Source: CATQHB01 sp965262595 (GTDB taxonomy: Bacteria > Chloroflexota > Dehalococcoidia > Lucifugimonadales > UBA3495). From it: a stretch of DNA of 64,000 nt. Positions 60,265-64,000 of this stretch are shown in pieces; within the stretch, counting starts at the first letter, position 1; each line of letters opens with the position of its first letter. The translations under genes and the position numbers were made by a program. The notes below the pieces were generated by a model. The model did not search any database, had not been told where the DNA came from, and was given only the letters and a program-made list of their open reading frames with translations. The DNA lies in contig OZ253548.1 of the NCBI GenBank assembly GCA_965262595.1, positions 2,356,001 through 2,420,000 of the forward strand. The letters are read 5' to 3'.

Positions 60265-60615
60265 ACTCAGCTCTCGCCTCCTTGCTTCGCGTCATTAAGC
60301 CTTTGCCCCCTATGATAGGCGGAAGGCATCTCCACTGTCAAAATATCCGGGCCGCTCCTGTTTGGGCCGCTCTTATCCGGGCGGGCGGATCGTCGGTCGG
60401 AGCACCGGCCCGGGCAATGGGCCGGCCAATGCCCCGGCAGCGACGGGCAACGGTGTTTACCGTTCCGGCCCGGCGTCGCTATAATTGACCGCATAGTTAT
60501 AATGGAAATAATGGAAGCAATGGAATCGTATGCCCGGCCGGGCATTGCAAGTCAATTCCAGGCAGCCAACCTTTGAGTTTAAATCTGAGAGCAAATAAGC
60601 GATGGAGGGTTTAAT

Positions 60616-61461
60616 ATGGCAGAGTACGCCCATCCCGAGTCTTTGGTAAGCACCGAGTGGGTAGCGGAACACGGCGGCGACGCCAATGTGCGCCTGGTTG
60701 AGGTGGATGTGGATACTGCCGCCTATGAGCAGGGCCACATCGCCGGGGCGGTGGGCTGGAATTGGCAGAGCCAGTTGCAGCAATCGGTGCGGCGCGACGT
60801 GGTCAGCAAGTCGGAGATGGAACAATTGCTGGGCGGCGCCGGCGTGGACAACGATACCACCATCATCCTCTACGGGGATAACAACAACTGGTTCGCCGCC
60901 TGGGCTTTCTGGCAGATTCGCTACTACGGCCACGGCAGCGTCAAGCTGATGAACGGCGGGCGGGCCAAGTGGCTGGCCGAGAACCGGCCCACGACCACCG
61001 ACGCCGCCAACCCGGAAGCCAAAACCTACCGGGCCAGCGACCCGGACGAGAGCATCCGAGCCTACCGGGACCAGGTGCTGGCCGGAGTGGGCGCCGGCAG
61101 CATTTCCCTGGTGGACGTGCGTTCCCCCCAGGAATTCAGCGGCGAACTGCTGGCCCCGCCCAACCTGCCCCAGGAAGGCTCCCAGCGGGGCGGACACATT
61201 CCCGGAGCAGCCAATATCCCCTGGGCCCAAGCCGCCAACGAGGATGGCACCTTCAAGTCCGCCGACGAGTTGGCCGAGTTGTACGGCGGAAAAGGCGTCG
61301 ACGGCAGCCGGGACACCGTCGCCTACTGCCGCATCGGGGAGCGTTCCTCCCACACCTGGTTTGTGCTGACCCAACTGCTGGGTTATGGCAACGTCAGCAA
61401 CTACGACGGTTCCTGGACCGAGTGGGGCAGCATCGTAGGCGCGCCCATCGAGAAGCCGTAA
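60616..61461 (+). CDS. Thiosulfate/3-mercaptopyruvate sulfurtransferase (two rhodanese domains)
   Basis: 281 residues. The first rhodanese domain (about 1-130) lacks the catalytic Cys (DNNNWFAAWAFW in its place). The second has LVDVRSPQEFSGE, HIPGAANIPWAQA and the active-site loop AYCRIGERSSHTWF with Cys about 238; CRIGERS is typical of thiosulfate-type enzymes. GGAGGG precedes ATG. TATAAT-like hexamers at 60480-60485 and 60498-60503 may be promoters. Confidence 0.93.
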   Translation: MAEYAHPESLVSTEWVAEHGGDANVRLVEVDVDTAAYEQGHIAGAVGWNWQSQLQQSVRRDVVSKSEMEQLLGGAGVDNDTTIILYGDNNNWFAAWAFWQIRYYGHGSVKLMNGGRAKWLAENRPTTTDAANPEAKTYRASDPDESIRAYRDQVLAGVGAGSISLVDVRSPQEFSGELLAPPNLPQEGSQRGGHIPGAANIPWAQAANEDGTFKSADELAELYGGKGVDGSRDTVAYCRIGERSSHTWFVLTQLLGYGNVSNYDGSWTEWGSIVGAPIEKP

Positions 61462-61477
61462 AGATACGGGTCGAACC

Positions 61478-61508
61478 CTCGCCCCTCTCCTGCTGGGAGA
61501 GGGGCGAG
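61478..61508. repeat. CTCGCCCCTCTCC hairpin after the sulfurtransferase gene
   Basis: CTCGCCCCTCTCC and its complement GGAGAGGGGCGAG pair around TGCTG. A related motif is near 37310-37395. No T-tract follows, so it is treated as a dispersed palindrome. Confidence 0.55.
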
Positions 61509-61583
61509 AGGGTGAGGGCGAATGAGGGCGAATGAGGCCGCACGGTCTAACCCGCCTTAATTCCAGGCTTCTTGGAGCAGCCA

Positions 61584-62003
61584 ATGTCTCTTTACCTGGT
61601 TTCGTGTGTCAGCAAAAAGCTGGCCGTTCCCGCCCCGGCCAAAGACCTATATACCTCTTCTTTATTCCTCAAGGCCCGCACCTACGTGGAAAGCTTGGGC
61701 CAACCCTGGCAGATCCTGTCGGCCAAGTATGGCCTCGTCCACCCGGAGCAGGTTATTGATCCTTATGACCTGACTTTGAAAGCTATGGGGGTAGCGGACC
61801 GGCGCCGATGGGCGGAAAGGGTCATGTCTCAATTGCAGCCACACCTGGACGGGGTAGGCGAGGTCGTTTTCCTTGCCGGCATGGATTACCGCAAGTTCCT
61901 AGAACCGCAACTTGTCGCACAGGGTATAAGAGTTGCTGTTCCCATGCAAAGGTTGAAAATCGGAGAGCAACTAAGTTGGCTGGGCCGGCATACCCATGGC
62001 TGA
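61584..62003 (+). CDS. DUF6884-like protein
   Basis: 139 residues from ATG at 61584 with TTGGAG six bases upstream. LYLVSCVSKKLAVPAPAKDL, then QPWQILSAKYGLVHP followed by PYDLTLKAM, and VVFLAGMDYRKFLEPQL fit what I recall as DUF6884, a small alpha/beta family found in phages and bacterial accessory regions. C-S-x-K-K and SAKYG look like an active-site set, but no activity is established. The stop overlaps the next start by 8 bp, so the pair is a unit. Confidence 0.6.
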   Translation: MSLYLVSCVSKKLAVPAPAKDLYTSSLFLKARTYVESLGQPWQILSAKYGLVHPEQVIDPYDLTLKAMGVADRRRWAERVMSQLQPHLDGVGEVVFLAGMDYRKFLEPQLVAQGIRVAVPMQRLKIGEQLSWLGRHTHG

Positions 62004-62739
62004 CCGAACCGCCGCCACCGTCCGCTTCTATGCCCAGCTTCAACGCCTGGCTGCCCGTAGCGGCGGGCCCGGAATTCTGCAGGACTGCGATGGTCGTATG
62101 GGTTGGCCCCGGCGGGGGCTGTATTTCTTTTTTGAGAACGGTGAGACTCGCTCCGGCCCCGACAGTCAGGGTAGGGTTGTCCGGGTAGGGACTCATGGGC
62201 TTGTAGCGGGGTCCAAAAGCGCCCTGTGGGGTCGTTTGTCCCAGCACCGAGGGAATGCCCGTTCCGGGCTTGGTAATCATCGAGGTTCCATTTTTCGCCT
62301 GATAGTCGGGATAGCCCTAGCCCAACGTAATGGCTTGCCGCTGCCGTCGTCCTGGGGCGTGGGCGGCAGCAACAGCGAAGCGGCCCGCAGGCTGGGCATA
62401 AGTCGCGATGCCATCAAGGACGACGAGGCTGACCTGGAAAAGTTGGTAAGCCAATACATCGGCCGAATGCCCTTTCTTTGGCTGGATGTCCCCGACGAAC
62501 CGGGTCCCGCCAGCAGGAGGGGGTTCCTGGAACAAAACGCCATCGCCTTGCTCAGCAGCTTTAAGACGCCTGCCATTAACCGGCCATCCCCGGACTGGCT
62601 GGGCCGGCATAGCGACCGGGAGCGAGTCCGGCTGTCTGGCCTGTGGAACAACAATCATGTGGAAATGGCATGGGACGCCAGGTTCCTGGATGAAATGGAG
62701 TCTTTTATAGATACTATGTCTTTTTGTGAGGGTAAGTAG
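61996..62739 (+). CDS. GIY-YIG-like nuclease-fold protein, partner of the DUF6884-like protein
   Basis: 247 residues. RRGLYFFFENGE (GIY-like), RVVRVGTHGL (YIG-like), LWGRLSQHRGN (R...H) and a late FLEQNAIALLSS (Glu/Asn) occur in the order of the GIY-YIG nuclease fold, though the motifs are degenerate. A Ser/Gly loop and a 60-residue helical region separate the last two. The start overlaps the upstream stop. It may be a nuclease guided or controlled by its partner; this is inference. Confidence 0.5.
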   Translation: MADRTAATVRFYAQLQRLAARSGGPGILQDCDGRMGWPRRGLYFFFENGETRSGPDSQGRVVRVGTHGLVAGSKSALWGRLSQHRGNARSGLGNHRGSIFRLIVGIALAQRNGLPLPSSWGVGGSNSEAARRLGISRDAIKDDEADLEKLVSQYIGRMPFLWLDVPDEPGPASRRGFLEQNAIALLSSFKTPAINRPSPDWLGRHSDRERVRLSGLWNNNHVEMAWDARFLDEMESFIDTMSFCEGK

Positions 62740-62780
62740 AAAGCAGACCCGACATTGGACTCTGCGAACTCTCTATCCTG

Positions 62781-62789
62781 TGGTAAGAT
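62781..62789 (+). promoter_or_regulatory. Extended -10 of the VOC gene
   Basis: TGGTAAGAT is an extended -10 (TGn plus TAAGAT) 33 bp before the ATG; no good -35 is seen. Confidence 0.35.
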
Positions 62790-62821
62790 AGCCCCAACAG
62801 GAAATTACGGAGGTAAATGAA

Positions 62822-63289
62822 ATGGCCCGAATCAACCGGCTGCAACACATCGTACTCAACTGCCGCGACGTTGACGCTTCCGTGGACTTTTATACCAGGG
62901 TGCTGGGAATGGAAGTGGTCAGCCATAATCGGGAGCGCAATGCGGCCTTCCTTTCCTTTGGCAAGGAGCATCACGACATCGCCCTGTTCGCCTACCGCGA
63001 GCCGGCCGACCGCCTGGAGAAGAGCCACCTGGGCCTGAACCACATCGCCCTTGAAATCGAGGGCGGCGAGGAAGAGCTGCGGGAATATTACCGCCAACTG
63101 AAGGAGCACGGGGTAGAGATCGACGGAACGATGGACCACGTTATGAGCCAGAGCATCTATTTCTTCGACCCGGACGGCAACCGGCTGGAGATTTTCGCCG
63201 ATATGCTGCACGACGAGGCCAAGGAATGGCTGCATCAGAACGGCGGCGTGGCCAAGCCCCTCCAGTTGGAAGAGGTAGTAGCGGACTAG
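62822..63289 (+). CDS. VOC-family protein (glyoxalase/dioxygenase-like)
   Basis: 155 residues. RLQHIVLNCRDVDASVDFYT (metal His), LGLNHIALEIEGGEEELREY (second His) and IYFFDPDGNRLEIFAD (Glu) form the paired beta-alpha-beta metal site of VOC enzymes. It most resembles ring-cleavage dioxygenase or small glyoxalase-like proteins. GGAGGT is upstream. An intrinsic terminator follows at 63320. Confidence 0.9.
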   Translation: MARINRLQHIVLNCRDVDASVDFYTRVLGMEVVSHNRERNAAFLSFGKEHHDIALFAYREPADRLEKSHLGLNHIALEIEGGEEELREYYRQLKEHGVEIDGTMDHVMSQSIYFFDPDGNRLEIFADMLHDEAKEWLHQNGGVAKPLQLEEVVAD

Positions 63290-63319
63290 CCGGACCGATC
63301 CTTAATACTGTCGCGCCGC

Positions 63320-63353
63320 GGGGGAGGGTAACTATACCCTCCCCCAATTTTTT
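63320..63353 (+). terminator. Intrinsic terminator of the VOC gene
   Basis: GGGGGAGGGTA and TACCCTCCCCC pair perfectly around ACTA, followed by AATTTTTTT. It lies 30 bp after the VOC stop codon. Confidence 0.9.
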
Positions 63354-63407
63354 GCCAACCATTAGTCAGATAGTCAAGCTAAGGACGCGCCGGGTTTAAC
63401 TCCAACT

Positions 63408-63896
63408 CTAGCGGGACTCCCGAACGCACTGTTCCAGCAAATCCAGGGCGGCCTGGGCAAAGACCCACATATTGGCCTCCCGGTCCGACTCGCCGGTTTC
63501 CACGGTAATGGCCTTCTCCACCGGCCCGGCCACCGCGATACAGGCGTGGCCGGCGGAATCGCCGTAGCGGTTGCCGGTGGGTCCGCTGGCTCCCGTTTCG
63601 CTCACCGCCCAGGTCGTCCCCAACCGCTCCCGCACCGTGCGGGCGTTGAGTTGGGCATAAGGCTCGCTGCTGGCCCGGATGCCGGCCAGGGCCTCTTCTG
63701 GTACGCTCAGCAACCCTTGCTGGGCGGCGCGGGTATAGACCACCGACCCGCCGACGTAGTAGGCCGAGGCGCCAGGCACCGCCACCAGGGCGGCCGAGAT
63801 AAGTCCCCCACAACTTGATTCGGACACGGACAGGGACTGCCCCGTCTCTTTCAGCAGCGCGCCCACTGCGGCGGACACCGAGGTTAAATCAGGCAT
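63408..63896 (-). CDS. Second CinA C-terminal (PncC-like) protein
   Basis: 162 residues. SLSVSESSCGGLISAALVAV is close to the catalytic AESCTGG site, but the order is SESSCGG. PGASAYYVGGSVVYTRAAQQ and AVSETGASGPTGNRYGDSAG match the fold. AGGAGG precedes ATG. It is the second family member in the window after pncC at 50.0 kb and differs from it considerably. One of the two may have a different role. Confidence 0.85.
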   Translation of the reverse strand: MPDLTSVSAAVGALLKETGQSLSVSESSCGGLISAALVAVPGASAYYVGGSVVYTRAAQQGLLSVPEEALAGIRASSEPYAQLNARTVRERLGTTWAVSETGASGPTGNRYGDSAGHACIAVAGPVEKAITVETGESDREANMWVFAQAALDLLEQCVRESR

Positions 63897-64000
63897 AAGT
63901 TAATTCCTCCTGCGCTAGACCGGTCAGAGCCGGTCGTTGATTAGCATCTGCCCACCGATTATAACCCAAGGAAGCGTCAAGGGGGCGGCCTTCCCGACGG

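Noticed and set aside
60265..60615. preQ1 riboswitch upstream of queF
   Set aside because: No compact hairpin followed by an A-rich tail and anti-SD pairing was seen on the minus strand in this gap.

Overview
The window reads as a GC-rich bacterial chromosome segment, most likely Chloroflexota of the Dehalococcoidia/SAR202 type. This is inferred from three things. The first is the block rpsB-tsf-pyrH-frr-uppS-cdsA-dxr-(rseP)-ispG-proS with a short EF-Ts. The second is the mix of small catabolic genes (LLM flavin oxidoreductase, FAH-family hydrolase, acyl-CoA synthetase, SDR and MDR dehydrogenases, enoyl-CoA hydratase). The third is the very high load of palindromic and tandem repeats. No rRNA, tRNA, CRISPR array or transposase gene was found. 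All similarity statements are from reading the sequence; no database search was run.

Layout. 1-6.8 kb: a truncated membrane protein, a DUF4349-type lipoprotein, a small beta-rich protein, a chromate transporter, a two-gene unit (zinc-ribbon protein plus RuvC-like protein) behind a LexA-type palindrome, and a DUF3467-like two-gene unit. 7.1-22.7 kb: a minus-strand housekeeping block for translation, isoprenoid (MEP), phospholipid and envelope functions. It is broken at two junctions by restriction-modification-like genes: a PLD-fold nuclease with a SacI-like endonuclease, and a large N6-adenine methylase. 23-32.9 kb: nfo, a zincin, pgpA, an AT-richer toxin-antitoxin-like island, secDF, a CCA-adding-type enzyme and def. 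33.5-43.5 kb: priA, rplS and small-molecule metabolism genes. 43.6-47.9 kb: an ApaLI-like restriction-modification pair whose methylase stop overlaps the start of a penicillin acylase gene. 48-56 kb: a flavin oxidoreductase, a receiver-like protein, pncC, a rhomboid protease, tlyA, an enoyl-CoA hydratase, an alcohol dehydrogenase and a primase-C-like orphan. 56.3-63.9 kb: an orphan peptide-type binding lipoprotein, the queuosine genes queF-yhhQ, a rhodanese, a DUF6884-like plus GIY-YIG-like pair, a VOC protein and a second PncC-like protein.

The housekeeping genes are packed with stop/start overlaps (uppS/cdsA, cdsA/dxr) and use TTG or GTG starts where the ribosome-binding site demands it. 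Regulation visible in the sequence includes a 20-bp perfect GAAC-N4-GTTC palindrome inside a promoter at 4.3 kb, good -35/-10 pairs at 22.8, 43.6, 48.1 and 58.4 kb, and three clear intrinsic-type terminators.

The most unusual features are the repeats. Short tandem arrays (6-15 bp units) sit between genes and, in frame, inside linkers of essential proteins (ProS, CdsA, PriA, uS2, SecD). Several arrays or duplications begin exactly in the last codons and stop codon of a gene (yhhQ, proS, the CCA-enzyme gene, def, the RuvC-like gene). A roughly 155-bp MITE-like palindromic element occurs at least five times, with further fragments.
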